The notes below the pieces were generated by a model. The model did no database searches, was not told the origin of the DNA, and was given only the letters and a program-made list of their open reading frames with translations. DNA of 64,000 bases from Triangularia verruculosa (lineage: Eukaryota; Ascomycota; Sordariomycetes; Sordariales; Podosporaceae): NCBI GenBank assembly GCA_033296885.1, contig MU863986.1, positions 1-64,000 on the forward strand, written 5' to 3'. The translations under genes and the position numbers were made by a program. Of this stretch, positions 36,222-47,769 are shown piece by piece; within the stretch, counting starts at the first letter, position 1; each line of letters begins with the position of its first letter.

Positions 36222-36846
36222 TCTTTGATGTTTCTCCTGCGTTGTTTTATTTGGTGTCTTTGTTGGCAATTGATCACGAAAGAAAAAAGTCCTTTTTGGT
36301 TTGGGTTTTGGTTTGAGTACGAGATACCCAAATTATTTTATGTGTCGAATGTTTTTACGTTTTGGTGTTATCTTGCTGCGTTGTAATGAGGTTTTGGATA
36401 TCATCGTTGGAGTATATACCCCCCCTCGCCTTTGTATTCTCTTGTCATGTAAGGTATGCAGCATCTGTCTGATGATGGGCGGTACTGTTTTGAGTTTCTT
36501 TAGCAGGTGATTATTGGTATGAGTTTAGCTTGGCTGGTGGTTGCAATGTTTGGCTAGGCTTTTTTTTATCTTTTTGCTTCTTAGTTAACGGCCGATGAGG
36601 ATATGAAATTGAGAGTTTGGTGTGGTGGTTACGATATTTTACTGTTATGAAATGCAAAATAGATTCAAGCTTTTCATTCTCATTGCATGCTTCAACACAA
36701 CAACACTCTTATTCTGTTGCGTGCGTGCGCGATTCAGAAATATATGGTTAGAAGCTCTTCCATAACCAATGCCGACTCTTATCAGTTCCAACGTGCCAAA
36801 AGCGAAGTGCTGGATAAAACAACCCCGATCCTCGAAGCGTCTCTTT
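36222..36846. other. Convergent 3' flanks (C2H2 and folB-like genes)
   Basis: AT-rich spacer between two genes ending towards each other. It probably contains both 3' untranslated regions. No supportable gene. Confidence 0.5.
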
Positions 36847-37848
36847 CACCGGTAATAATCCTTCACCACCCTCCTCATCTCCACCACCGGGCACTCGGCC
36901 GTGGGCACGGCAATCGGCTTCTCCATCTTGACATGAACCGTGTAATCCCTCCCATTGACAAAAACCTCCTCCACTTTGTCCATCAGATGCGCCCCCAACG
37001 CCTCGAGGGTTTCAAAAGATGATTCTTCCAGCGCCTTTTTTTTTTCTCGCAGTCAGCTCAACCTCTCATTCTATAGGAAGGAAAAAAAAAGAACTTGCCT
37101 TTACAACCGCCCTCTCAACGACAAAATATTTATCACCCTCCACCGCCACCCCATCCACTCCCACGCTGACAACCAGCATCTGCCTCGCCTCCCGCTCATT
37201 CTCATTCAGCCCGACCAACGTCGGCACGCGCAGGCGGTTGATATTCATCTCCATCGCCCTGGCTTCCATCTCGCCGGCGCCGTTGTACATCGCAGAAGCA
37301 GTAAAGCTTACCCCCTCCCCAAGCAAACTCGCTCTGGGGAGTGTTACCGTCACGCTCAAGAGACCTATCCTTTCCAAACTTGGTGATAGCAGCCCTGGTT
37401 TTTTCACTTGGGAGGGGGTACCGTTGTATGAAGTGGTGGTTAGATCTTGCCATATTTTGGCTAGGACTGTTTGCGTTGTGGTGCCACTGCCCCCCTCGGC
37501 GGTGGTGGAATGGCGAGAGGAAGGGCCAAAGTTGGTCTCGACGGTGTCGCGGATTGTGCTGGAGAGGATGCCATAGTGGATGGTGTCGCCGCCGGCGAGG
37601 GTGTCGGTTGAGGAGGCGGAGGAGAAGGGGTGTTTGAAGCTGATGGAGCAGGAGAGGAGGCAGGGCTGGAGGCGGTTGGGGCGGTTCCAGGCGTCGTGGC
37701 TGGCGGTGAGGAGGGTGGTGGCGAGGTTCTGGACGCGGATGACGGCGGGGAAGTCGGTGGGTTGTTGATGTTGTTGTTGTTGTTGTTGCTGGGCGCGGGA
37801 GAGGAGGGTGGTGGTGGGGAGGAGGGGGATGCTGGGTTGTTCTGACAT
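36847..37848 (-). CDS. Dihydroneopterin aldolase-like (FolB) protein, apparent frameshift
   Basis: Start ATG 37848; exon 37848-37099 (250 codons), intron 37098-37035, second exon 37034-36847. The intron begins GCAAGT and ends AG, with a CTGAC branch-like site, so it is a GC-AG intron. Residues ~30-110 look like one FolB domain (IRVQNLATTLL...DTIHYGILSSTIRDTVE). Residues ~150-310 look like a second, divergent one containing SSFETLEAL and a C-terminal VKMEKP motif. Known: FolB domains act in folate synthesis on dihydroneopterin, in fungi often inside a trifunctional enzyme. The second exon is 188 nt. The family-like reading before LMDKVEE and after VNGRDY are in different frames, and the break lies near a four-base A run at 36961-36964. 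As given, translation would end early at 36876. Either a homopolymer sequencing error or a real mutation. A polyQ tract lies near residues 19-29. Confidence 0.7.
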
Positions 37849-38614
37849 TTTTTTTTCCGTGAAGTGGTTGGGGTTGGGGGAAAAGGTGGAAGTTGAGGTG
37901 AGTTGTTGCTTGGTGTCAGTGAGTGTGGGTGAGTGTGTGTGTTTGTGAGTGAGTGAGTGAGTGTTAGTTTGTTGCGGGGTAATTTGAAAGGCAATTGATG
38001 AGTCAGATCTCTTTGAAAAGAACAACCGTCAAATAAAAGGAGCTTCAACATGGGAGGAAATATAATCAGAAATAAAAACCTGCTCAGAAGCCTGAGGCTG
38101 TCGTTAAAGCAGAAGGTAACAAAGGTACCATGACGCAATCTTCAAAGTGGAGGGTGAGAAGGTGAGGATGTAAAGATGGAGGGGTCGTCACCGATAACAG
38201 GAATTCCCCCGAGTAGCGATAACCATTCCCTCAAGCAACCTCAATTATTGTCTCGAAGAAATGATAAATGTCCTGCAAGTCTAACATAAGTCTAATGTAT
38301 GAAACATAGAGTAGGGGAAAAATCGAAATGCCCATTTTGGCCTTCGCCTTGAAGCAGTTGTCTCCTATCTAGATATGGTTGAGCCCACTCTCGGTCTAAC
38401 ATCCAACGCCAGAATGCATTGCCCCTTTTCAACACCTTCCAGACCCCCCCAAAAAAGGTGGCCAAACCCCAGGAAAAATAAACCGAATACTAAACATTAT
38501 GCAAATAAACCACTCGCCGTCTGCCAACCGCCGCCGTGCTGTCTTGTTTCTCCCGGCGAGTTGAAGTATTGTACACCGTACTCGTACACACCCAGTCCTC
38601 CTATCCCAAGCCGC
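37849..38614. other. folB-like 5' region / GIG1 3' flank
   Basis: Contains a GTGAG/TGTG-rich microsatellite at about 37,920-37,970 in the likely 5' leader of the folB-like gene, then AT-rich spacer. The upstream in-frame extension to 38025 lacks an ATG and reads Thr/His-rich, so it is treated as leader. Confidence 0.45.
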
Positions 38615-39364
38615 TCATATACTCAACTTCATCCTCTCGCAAAGCGGCACATCACCCCCCGTCAACCCATCCACCAACTCTTTCCTCGGATCAAAAAGCA
38701 TCACATGAAAGTGCTCCACGCTCTTCACCGACTTCAAACTCGTCCAATTTCTGAACCACGCCACATTCCCCTCCTCCAACCCGCCCTCCTCCACAAACTT
38801 CCTCCTCACCCACCCATCCACCATCTCTCGCGCTTCCGGCGTCACATCACCCTTTTCCCCATCCGCCTCCAGCTCAAATTTCACCCACACAACCAAATGA
38901 ACAATCCTCTTGTCCAATCCATACGGCCAGTCATTCTGCAATATCTTTACATCTTCCTCTTCCTCGAACGGTTTTGGTCCCTTGGGTTGGAGTGGCAGTT
39001 CCCAGCCGAGGCGGGAGGAGAGGATGAAGTTCATGATGGAGCCATGCTGGAGCTTGATGCCGTAGCAGAATTCGTGGTAGCGGCGGAGGTCCGAGGGGAA
39101 GCGCTGGAAGAGGTCGAGGCGGTTGGCCTTGATTTTGGAAACGACCGAGGGCCAGGATTCGATTTGATACTCGGAGTCTGGGGTGCCGATTATGCGGCGG
39201 TCTTTGGAGTTGAGGTTGGCGAGGAAGGGGGGGCAGGTTGGTGTTTGGAGGTGGGAGGGGACGTTTACGTTCCAGTAGGGGAGAGGTTCGTCTTCGTTGG
39301 TGGCTGTGGTGAGATTGGTAGTAGAGGTGGTGGTAATTGGGGGATCATCAGAGGTGCTGCCCAT
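38615..39364 (-). CDS. GIG1/DUF3605 family protein (N-acetylglucosamine-induced type)
   Basis: Single-exon frame of 249 residues from an ATG preceded by a purine-rich leader. After a Thr-rich disordered N-terminus (1-28) comes the family core: PYWNVNVP near residue 28, then ESWPSVVSKI, LQRFPSD-like and RYHEFCYGIK sequences, and a C-terminal EHFHVMLFDP motif. Known: DUF3605 proteins include Candida Gig1 and other fungal proteins induced by N-acetylglucosamine; their biochemical role is not established. No signal peptide or membrane segment is seen, so a soluble cytosolic protein is likely. It is divergent from the UDP-glucose pyrophosphorylase gene across 2.7 kb. Confidence 0.85.
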   Translation of the reverse strand: MGSTSDDPPITTTSTTNLTTATNEDEPLPYWNVNVPSHLQTPTCPPFLANLNSKDRRIIGTPDSEYQIESWPSVVSKIKANRLDLFQRFPSDLRRYHEFCYGIKLQHGSIMNFILSSRLGWELPLQPKGPKPFEEEEDVKILQNDWPYGLDKRIVHLVVWVKFELEADGEKGDVTPEAREMVDGWVRRKFVEEGGLEEGNVAWFRNWTSLKSVKSVEHFHVMLFDPRKELVDGLTGGDVPLCERMKLSI

Positions 39365-42066
39365 TTTCGTGGGGGTCTAAACACACGAGACAGACAAAGT
39401 AACGAAAACGAGAGACAAGCAGGAAGGTGAAACAAAGTTGCAGATAGCGGGAGGAGATACGATTGGCCCAGTATTCGAGGAATGTCAGTGGGCGCAAGTT
39501 GATGATCGCCGGTGGTATGCCGAGCGATGGACTTCAAGCATCAAGTTCAAAAGTTGGGGTTCAAGTGCAGGTAGGTCATGGAGCAGGTGGCTTGTTGATA
39601 ATGCAGGTAAGCTGCAACTGTCGACCAACTGAAGAAGTTTGTTGTTGTGTGGCTTGCATGGGGTCAGTCAGGGACAACCATAAAGACAGGTACGATCCGT
39701 AGTGAGCTGAAAGAGCGGAGTCCAGTGCGCCGAAATCTCCGGCCGAATGGGGCCGACATTTCATGCTTGGCCACCCCGGACCTCGTACCGAGAGAGCCAA
39801 GGCCGGACCGAGATCTGTCTTGGCTTGGTGTTCCCAGGAGAAAAATCTACGGCTTGAGGCTACTGTTTTCTCGGCCTAGTGCAGAACCACAAATAGCTGC
39901 ACGTTTCCATCAGATTGGACGCCGTCCGATGGTCCCAAGACCTTGGATCGCGCTGGACTGGGCCGGAACATTTGAGGCTAGGGACATGGAAAGCCAGGGG
40001 ACCGTTGCCCGTTTGCTTCGTGGCGGGCTGCTGTTTGTTTGTTTGTTTGTTTGCATTTGCATATTGACCACCCAGATCGTCATCGATAGTTCAACATGAG
40101 AGATCACGATACACGGGCAATCGAAAACTGCCAATGACTTTCACCATGTCCCTTTGCTGATGAAGTGACGAAAATGTCTCGGGTACGAAGGACGGATATC
40201 ACGCTCGTCCGCGAAAAGGAGAGACAAGACAGCTGGGCTCTCTTCCCCACGTGGGTCTCTTCTTCATCGGCGGAGCGCGATCGCGAGATTCCGAGATTCC
40301 ATGCATCTGCTCTGGGACCCATCCATTTTGCGGCAGTGCTGGAGGTAGCAGCTGGGCAGCCTTGCACCTCCTTTTTTGATGCCTTGCATCTGGATGCCCG
40401 TTGCTCACGAAGCGGCCGTTCTCAATCAAAAGGTGGTGGAGCTCGGAAAGGAGGACACTGGCCCGTCATTTTCGTGGCGAGATGCGATATTTTTCAGAAA
40501 ATACGACGTTACTTTTATTCCCTCCCTCAGTGAGAGAGCAAGAGCTCAACGATAACGGGCCGAGTCGGAGAGCTGAAGGGGGTCTGATCTTGTAAAAGGT
40601 GTTTTATATCTGACAGCTTGTGATAGTGGCTGAATCCTCCCAGACAGAGCCCACCACCAAGAGAGGAATCTGTATCGAGATAACAATAAAACAAAGACAA
40701 GCAGCACCCCGCTCGCCGTTTGCTTGACGAATTATTGAAGTGCCTCGACTCCTGACCGAGGCGGCATCAAATTTCCCGGCTGATGGGCTGGTGGAACTTG
40801 GGTTATGACAGCGAAGCCCATCGCCTGTTTTTAGCTCCCGTTGGGCTGAAGCTTTGATTCTCGGGTTTGCCAGACGCCATGGCAACCAGCAGGGGCTTCC
40901 TGGAAATGTCACCGTGTGGGAGAGGGGTAGCTCGGACCCTCTGTTAAGGGGGGAAGTACCAGACGGTACAGGTCAATATTCAATAACCAAAGTTCGACGA
41001 TGGAAGGAAGGGGCTTGTTTAGCACTTTAGGTTTCGAGATGGCGGCGCCGTCATGCCTTTATTGATCGGGGGGGTATTAATATCCTGATTCAATTGGTGT
41101 AACTGTCAACACAACAGTCTCACTTCTGTAGCTCCATATCTGCTCGGTATACCGGTCTCCGCTTTCATGGTCCATGGAGCTGCCCGATGTCTCTCTCTCC
41201 TTGAAGCTTGGCCCAATGGCTCCCAATGGGTTTCCAGCGCGGAAGTTGCGCTCTGCAAAACAGCGTTGAAGAGCTGCAGAGCTCCTGCAACCACCATTGG
41301 GTTCGGTGCCGCGAGAATAGGTTGGAGGATAATTCGAAGCTCAGCTGGTGGGTGGTCAGTTGTGGTATCAATAAGCCCCCTGCCTGTGGTGACGCCACTC
41401 GCAGAAGTGATCCTGGTCTGACAGGACCGGCAGTTTGGGTACCTGATGCACTAACAACCGCTTTTTTGCCCGATTGAGCTGCCATGGCCCAATGCTTCTC
41501 CTGGCCGATATTCGAACCTCAAGTATTTAAAGATTCAAGATTCAGGGGCACCCCTCTTGAGCAGTGTCTTCCACGCCGTTCTTCTCCCCTCACCGCCGTT
41601 CTTCTCTTTTCACCACCCTCAAGGTTGAAGCCACTGCGAGCTATCGAAGCTGCTGCAGGTTTGTTGAGTTTTACAGGTATGTGGATGCACGGGCTGGTCG
41701 TTGGGAACCCCTCCCCCTCTTCCACCCCTCACCTGGATCTGCTCATCTCCAGAGCTCCCACCCCCCTTCCTCCATGTGATTGCTTGCAATTCGCCAGTTC
41801 CACTGCAAGGAAGAGGGTCAATCCAGGGTGATCCTGCTCCTATCTCAAGGCCTGCCAACTCGTTTTATTACGTCAACCGGCTAATTAATCTCGTAAAGCA
41901 GCACTTGCCCAACAGCTACAACATCTTGAACCTTCCCCTCCATCGTCATCGAACTTCCACCCAACAACAATCACCACACACTCTTCTGTTCTTCTTCCCA
42001 CCGCCCACCATAGCTTTCCCATTTCTACAGTCCGCCCAGAGCATCTTCACCAACCAAACGGCGAAA
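39365..42066. other. Long divergent intergenic region (GIG1 / ugp1)
   Basis: 2.7 kb between two genes transcribed away from each other, with no supportable reading frame. It contains a GTTT microsatellite near 40032-40054 and a Pro/Ser-codon-rich leader with C/T tracts near 41,700-42,060 that is probably the 5' untranslated region of ugp1. All frames here are short and unlike any family I recognise. Confidence 0.5.
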
Positions 42067-44186
42067 ATGGCACAGGCGATTAAGAGCGCTCTTCCAACCC
42101 ACCTCAAGCCCGGCAACGGCGACGAGCAGGAGTTTGCCAAGAGACATCATGGCAAGACCCGGTCCCATATGGTGAGTTTCTGCACGCTTTCTTTTCCATC
42201 ATCACTTTTGTGTCTTCATGGAGGAGTGCGGGGAAGGGTGCTGCAGAGTCGGCGCTGCTGTTGCCCAACAAAGGAGGATCCGAGCAGGAACGGTCTGCTT
42301 CAGCCCGTGGCACAAGCGAGCAGCTGCCTCTGTGACATGCATCATCCGCCTGTCACGGGTTCACCAACATCACCAACAAGGACAGCTCGGCCTCCCGCTT
42401 TACTCTACCGAACTGCCTTGTTGTCCGACTCGAAAGGTGGAGCTGCTTGGGCAGCGCAATCTCCCAGTGGCACTATGACCAAATCCCAGTGCGTCGACAG
42501 CCTGCTCGCGACAATGTATCCGATATAACCCGGATAGAACACCGTCGCGATATTACGGCCCAGGAGAGGTCGACAAGTCGGCAGCATCGGCAGAGATGGA
42601 TTTCTTCATGTGGTTTCCTAGCACAATGGCTTCAATGACGTCAGACTAACCCGCAATTTCCACCAGGCCTTCGAGAACACCTCGACCAACATTGCTGCTG
42701 CCCAGATGCGCAATTCTCTCACCCAGCTCGCCGAGACTGTCAAGGACCCCAAGGAGAAGAAGCTGTTCGAGACCGAGATGGACAACTTCTTCTCCTTGTT
42801 CCGCCGCTATCTCAATGACAAGGCTAAGGGCAACGAGGTGTATGTGTACTTCAATACCGGTTGAAAAGAACCATGTGGCTGACAGGAAGCAATAGTTCGT
42901 GGGATCGCATTGCCCCTCCCGCTGAAGGCCAGGTCGTCGATTACGAAAGTTTGGCCAACACCGACTCGGTTGGCTTCCTCAACAAGTTGGCCGTGCTCAA
43001 GCTCAACGGGGGTCTCGGTACCTCCATGGGTTGCGTTGGTCCCAAGTCCGTCATCGAGGTCCGTGATGGCATGTCTTTCCTTGACATGTCCGTCCGCCAG
43101 GTTGAGCACCTCAACCGCAGCTACGGCTCCAACGTCCCCATCATCCTGATGAACTCGTTCAACACCCACGACGATACTGCGGCGATTATCAAGAAGTACG
43201 AGGGTCATAACGTCGACATTCTTACCTTCAACCAGTCGAGGTATCCCAGAATCTTCAAGGACTCTCTCCTCCCAGTCCCCAAGTCCTTTGACTCTGCTCT
43301 CCATGACTGGTACCCTCCCGGACACGGTGACGTTTTCGAGTCTCTTTACAACTCGGGCATTCTCGACCAGCTCATTGAACGTGGCATCGAGATCATCTTC
43401 CTTTCCAACGCTGACAACCTCGGCGCCGTTGTCGATCTCAACATCCTGCAGCACATGGTTGAGAGCGAGGCTGAGTACATCATGGAGTTGACCAACAAGA
43501 CCAAGGCCGATGTCAAGGGTGGTACCATCATTGACTACGAGGGCAGCGTCCGCCTCCTCGAAATTGCCCAGGTTCCCAAGGAGCACGTCAACGAGTTCAA
43601 GTCCATCAAGAAGTTCAAGTACTTCAACACCAACAACATTTGGATGAACGTCAAGGCCGTCAAGCGTGTTGTCGAGAATAACGAGCTCGAGATGGAGATC
43701 ATTCCCAACGGCAAGACCATCCCCGGTGACAAGAAGGGCGAGTCCGATATTAGCATTCTCCAGCTCGAGACTGCTGTTGGTGCTGCCATCAAGCACTTCA
43801 AGAACGCCCACGGTGTCAATGTTCCTCGTCGCCGCTTCCTGCCTGTCAAGACCTGCTCCGATCTGATGCTCGTCAAGTCTGATCTCTACACCGTCAAGCA
43901 CGGCCAGCTCCAAATGAGCACGGCCCGCTTCGGTGATGCTCCTCTTATCAAGCTCGGCGGTGACTTCAAGAAGGTGTCTGACTTCCAGAAACGCATCCCC
44001 AGCATCCCCAAGATCATTGAGCTTGACCATCTCACCATCACCGGTGCCGTCAACCTCGGCCGCGGCGTGGTTCTCAAGGGCACTGTCATCATTGTGGCGA
44101 CGGAGGGCCAGACCATTGACATTCCCCCAGGATCCATCCTGGAGAACGTTGTCGTCCAGGGCAGCTTGCGTCTGCTTGAGCATTAA
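42067..44186 (+). CDS. ugp1: UTP-glucose-1-phosphate uridylyltransferase (UDP-glucose pyrophosphorylase)
   Basis: Exons 42067-42171, 42667-42839, 42896-44186, with GT-AG introns of 495 and 56 nt and matching phases, encode 522 residues, the normal length for eukaryotic UGPases. The nucleotide-binding loop LNGGLGTSMGCVGPKS lies at about 125-140. FLSNADNLGA, KTIPGDKKGES and the C-terminal left-handed beta-helix part ending near GSLRLLEH are all present. The enzyme makes UDP-glucose from UTP and glucose-1-phosphate in the cytosol, feeding beta-glucan, glycogen, trehalose and glycoprotein synthesis. The short first exon and long first intron are notable. The intron carries a perfect TGACGTCA near its branch site. 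The large antisense frame over this gene is a shadow. Confidence 0.97.
42636..42643. promoter_or_regulatory. CRE palindrome TGACGTCA in ugp1 intron 1
   Basis: A perfect 8-bp CRE/ATF-type palindrome lies just before the CTAAC branch-like site of ugp1's 495-nt first intron. It is the consensus site of CREB/ATF-type bZIP factors. Function here is inference. Confidence 0.35.
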
Positions 44187-44993
44187 GGTGTTGTTTTGCT
44201 GGAAAGGGTGTGGGGACATAGCGTTTGGTTTTTGTGTTGTTGCCGTTTAACAGTACTGGCTGGGTTCTTGTTGCCGCTGTTGTGGGTTGGACATGGCCTT
44301 GAAACAGGATTGCGTAGATATACCATGGCGAGTTTATCAGCCTGTGTTGTGGAAAGATGGGAAAGGACTGGGCGGAATACTGTTTTGTTTTTGTTATTAA
44401 AAAAAGTAATGTGAGGGCAGTGTGGTTATGTAACCTGCCCGGTGGTGGCTGATGGGGACGGAAGAGAAGAAGAAAAAACATACACGTGGAAAGGTTTGAT
44501 CCATATGGGAAGAAATGGGAGAGTAAATGGTAACCTATAGACTTTTTCCTCCTACTGCACTGGCATGTCCGTGGCTGGTGTGGTAAATCAAGATGTTGTC
44601 TCCCATTGCGCGTCCCTTTTACGTGCTCCTATTTTGGGCTTCTTCTCTATGCTCCCGCCTATCCTTCTTTCCTCTGTGACTCCCATGGGCTCCTCTCCTG
44701 GTATGCTACTCACAAAGCCACAACGTCAGCATAGGAAAAATGTCAACTTGTCGCTGTGTCAAACAGAGGTCTAATCAATGAAGGCTATTCTCTGGATTGG
44801 CACTACGGAGCAATCTTCTCGAATTTTTTTTAAAAAATGATTTACTCTACAATCTTGCTGCAGTAGGTATCACAGCTTCCGCTGAATTCTTTGCAGGTAC
44901 ACGATACTACATGTCAAATCTAGTAGACCCCCATGATCAACAGGCTATGCAACCCCCGTTCCCAACCAACCAAACCTTTCTTCCTCCCAACCT
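44187..44993. other. Convergent 3' flanks (ugp1 and yng2-like)
   Basis: Spacer between two genes that end towards each other. It contains T-rich and A-rich stretches suited to 3' end formation on both strands. No supportable gene. Confidence 0.5.
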
Positions 44994-46580
44994 TTACGCA
45001 CCCACGCCAACACTCCCACTACTCGGCCTGCTGCTATGCCCACCGCCACCACCACTATTACCGCCCCCGCCGCCGACAGCCTTCTTCCTGTCCCCGACCG
45101 CCGCCCTGCTGCAGTCGGGACAGAACCACGTCCCGTTCGGCTCGCTCTTGAGCCCGACGCAGCCCCAGTGAAACCACTCGTACGGGCAGTCGTCATTGTC
45201 GCACGCCACCATGTTCCCGTAACTAACGTTTCGGCAGGAGCAGTACTTTTTGTCGTCGCCCGCGTCGTCTTCCTCAATGTCCATCGCGTCGTCGTCGTCG
45301 TGTTGTTGGTGGTGCCGATGAGGCGGGGGGCCGTGGTTTCCTGGGCCGCCCTTGTGGACGTGGGCGGCAGCGGCGGTGGCGGCGGCGGCGGCGGCGTGTG
45401 GAGAGTTTTTCGTGCTGAAGGAGGAAGGGTTGGCGAGGTTGTTGGAGAGGCTGCCTGAGTTCTGGCGGGGTAGGGAGGGAGTTCCGCGGCTGTTGGTGGT
45501 TCTTGGGACGTCGCTTTCTTCTCCGCTCATGGCGGATTCGGCGTCGGAGAGTTCGCTTTCTGCCGTGGACGAGGGCGAGTTTTTGGCGGCGCGCTTGACG
45601 CGGGAGAGGCCGGATTTGTTGGCCGTCCCGGTGCGTGGGTCGTTGCCGCCGAGGGACGAGTTTTTCTTGTGGGAGGCTGAGATGCGGCCGGAGACGCTGG
45701 AGGGGGTGCCGGCTTTGCGGCTGGCGACTCCGGAGCCTGATGCCTTAGATGAGGCTCTGGGGCCAGCGCTGCCGGCTCGCTGGTTTCCTGTTGCGGTGGT
45801 GTGGCCCTTTGGGGTGCCGGGGCCGAGAGAGGCGTGTCGGGCTAGGCCCGAGGATGTAGTTGGGAGGTTGGAGAGGCTTGTGTTTAGACGGGGACCTCGT
45901 TTGGGAGGGCCAGCAGAGCCTTCACGGGCCTGGCGGTTCATGATCATGCTTGCTGCTGGAGTTGCTGGGGCGGATGCAGAGCCGTGATGTTGAGCCTGAG
46001 TGTTTCGAATGTGAGAGTTGGAACCGCGCATAGCGGATTGTGATATGCTGTTTGCTAGGTGGCTGAGAGATGCTCCGGTAGAGCCACTTGGTGGACGTAG
46101 GATTGGGCTGTTTGTGATATTGGCAGCACTTGGGCGGACCAGGGACGGCAGCTCATCCGGGTCGGCGAATCCTGGTTCATTTCGGTCGTATAGCATCTTG
46201 ATTTGTATGTCGAGATGGCGGGTGTGCTTGTCAATAGCCTGCAGCACCTTGGCGCTGAGGGCAAGCTTCTCATCAGACAGTTGTTGAAGCAAGTCATAGT
46301 TCTTCAAGGCCTTTGCGCGCATTTCTGTCTCCTTCGGGTTGGGCTGATGGCTGCCATGTGCCTTGATCCATTTCTGTAGTCGCTCATCTAGCTCGTCCTT
46401 TTCCTTGTTCAGGGCCGTATACCGCAGCTCCTTATCTCGAAGCTCCTCCTGCATAAACCGGACTTCCTCAGGAAGGTTCTGAGCCCGGTTGATAAACTCA
46501 TCCAGGACCAGGGCTGGGTCAAGCTGCTCGACTGGCGGCATTTTGCGCACGAAGTCGATGGATAAATCGTCTCTAGGCAT
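44994..46580 (-). CDS. yng2: ING-family PHD-finger protein, Yng2-like (NuA4)
   Basis: Single-exon frame of 528 residues. The start MPRDDLSIDF at 46580 was chosen because the frame upstream lacks an earlier ATG-led conserved sequence and reads Ser/Phe-rich. Residues ~10-130 form the ING N-terminal coiled region (VLDEFINRAQNLPEEVRFMQEEL...LQKWIKAHGSH), followed by PGFADPDELPSLVRPSAAN. A long Ser/Gly/Ala-rich basic middle comes next. A PHD finger with the Cys4-His-Cys3 pattern (YCSCRNVSYG...CDNDDC...WFHWGC...WFCPDC) lies at about 445-490, and the tail is Gly-rich. ING PHD fingers bind H3K4me3. Yng2 is a NuA4 histone acetyltransferase subunit; a Pho23-type role in Rpd3L is the alternative. It is divergent from a histone deacetylase gene. 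Confidence 0.9.
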   Translation of the reverse strand: MPRDDLSIDFVRKMPPVEQLDPALVLDEFINRAQNLPEEVRFMQEELRDKELRYTALNKEKDELDERLQKWIKAHGSHQPNPKETEMRAKALKNYDLLQQLSDEKLALSAKVLQAIDKHTRHLDIQIKMLYDRNEPGFADPDELPSLVRPSAANITNSPILRPPSGSTGASLSHLANSISQSAMRGSNSHIRNTQAQHHGSASAPATPAASMIMNRQAREGSAGPPKRGPRLNTSLSNLPTTSSGLARHASLGPGTPKGHTTATGNQRAGSAGPRASSKASGSGVASRKAGTPSSVSGRISASHKKNSSLGGNDPRTGTANKSGLSRVKRAAKNSPSSTAESELSDAESAMSGEESDVPRTTNSRGTPSLPRQNSGSLSNNLANPSSFSTKNSPHAAAAAATAAAAHVHKGGPGNHGPPPHRHHQQHDDDDAMDIEEDDAGDDKKYCSCRNVSYGNMVACDNDDCPYEWFHWGCVGLKSEPNGTWFCPDCSRAAVGDRKKAVGGGGGNSGGGGGHSSRPSSGSVGVGA

Positions 46581-47769
46581 GATGAGTGTTAACTCACGCG
46601 AGTTCAGCGTGTGCTTATATGGCGGTATGAGAAAAAGTAGACTTTGGTAAGTTGAAGGGCTTAGCGCAGCCTCAAAAAAAAAAAAAAAAGAATGAGACAC
46701 ACTGACACCGACTCTGCTCGGGTGCGGCAGCGTGAAAGGGAGAACTCGAATGGAAACAGTGAGGGGAAAAAAGCGGATGTATATCAACGCTTAGAAATTC
46801 GACATGCGCATGGTGTGAGATGAAATCGACAGAAAGAGAGAGACTCGAGCAAGGAAGAGAGCAAAAGCGAGAGCAGGCGCGTGGAGTCGCGAGTGGGACG
46901 ACTCCAAGCCGAGAATGACGCAGCGTGCCTCGGTGCTCTTGGAGTCTGGGGAGAGCTTGGGATTTGGGTCAAGAGCAAAGATTCCGCTTGCTCACCTCAG
47001 GATCCCGACAACACGAGGTCTATTTCCTGTTGTCGAAAAAGAAAACAGGAAGGTCTTCACGATGGAGGTTTCCGTATGCAAGTCGCTATGATCCCTGTCA
47101 GCGGAGGGAAAGATGGAGCTGGGAAGACAACGGTTTCTGGTGTGGCGGTTGTGGAGCGAGGGCAGCAATCGTCGAAAATGGAGAAAGGCTCGAGAGGCTC
47201 GTCTAAGGCTGCCCCTGTCGGAATGCGGCTGACTAGGCTCAAAGCGGTTAGCCCGTTCCCGCGGTTCCAGATCGCCACGCCCAAACTGGTGCAACCGCCA
47301 ATTGCAGATGGCAGCTGCGGCGCCAGGGTCTTTTCGAGATTCCCATTCACCGACCACCTTTCAAAACTCAACAGCCTTGATCATCTCAGAATACCAGTTC
47401 CTCTCCCTGCATAGGCGGCTTTTCATATCCTAGGAGCCGGAGGGTATACCGGTTACACTATCATTATCAGGATCACGATCATCACCGCTCAAAACGATAA
47501 ACGGCCGGAAGCATTACGTGACTGGACAGTTGAACTTTCAACGCGACGGTTTTCTTCATCAACAGCGAGAAAGGGGATTTGTGAGATTATTTTGTGTCTG
47601 ATAGGTACCAGCCGGGACGAACAAAAGTACAGTAAAGATTATCCGGTCCCGCGTTGTTGAGAGCTTGCGCCAGCTCCAGCTTGTTCCCAGCTAGGGTCCG
47701 TGTCTATTCAAGACGGCTCTCTTGAGCCCTTCACTCACCTCGGCGTTTCACCTAACCTCGGATCCCAAC
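46581..47769. other. Shared promoter region, yng2-like / hos2
   Basis: About 1.2 kb between an acetyltransferase-complex gene and a deacetylase gene read in opposite directions. It holds a 14-base A run near 46,675-46,689. A 177-codon frame (46881-47414) starts from GTG and has no family resemblance, so no gene is supported. Confidence 0.5.

Noticed and set aside
42807..44219. 470-codon minus-strand frame opposite ugp1
   Set aside because: Complement of strongly biased UGPase codons. The product is a Val/Asp/Leu/Glu mirror with no family resemblance.
46881..47414. 177-codon frame with a GGKDGAGKTT P-loop-like string
   Set aside because: It starts at GTG, lacks any other NTPase motif and lies in a divergent promoter region. 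The P-loop match is probably chance.
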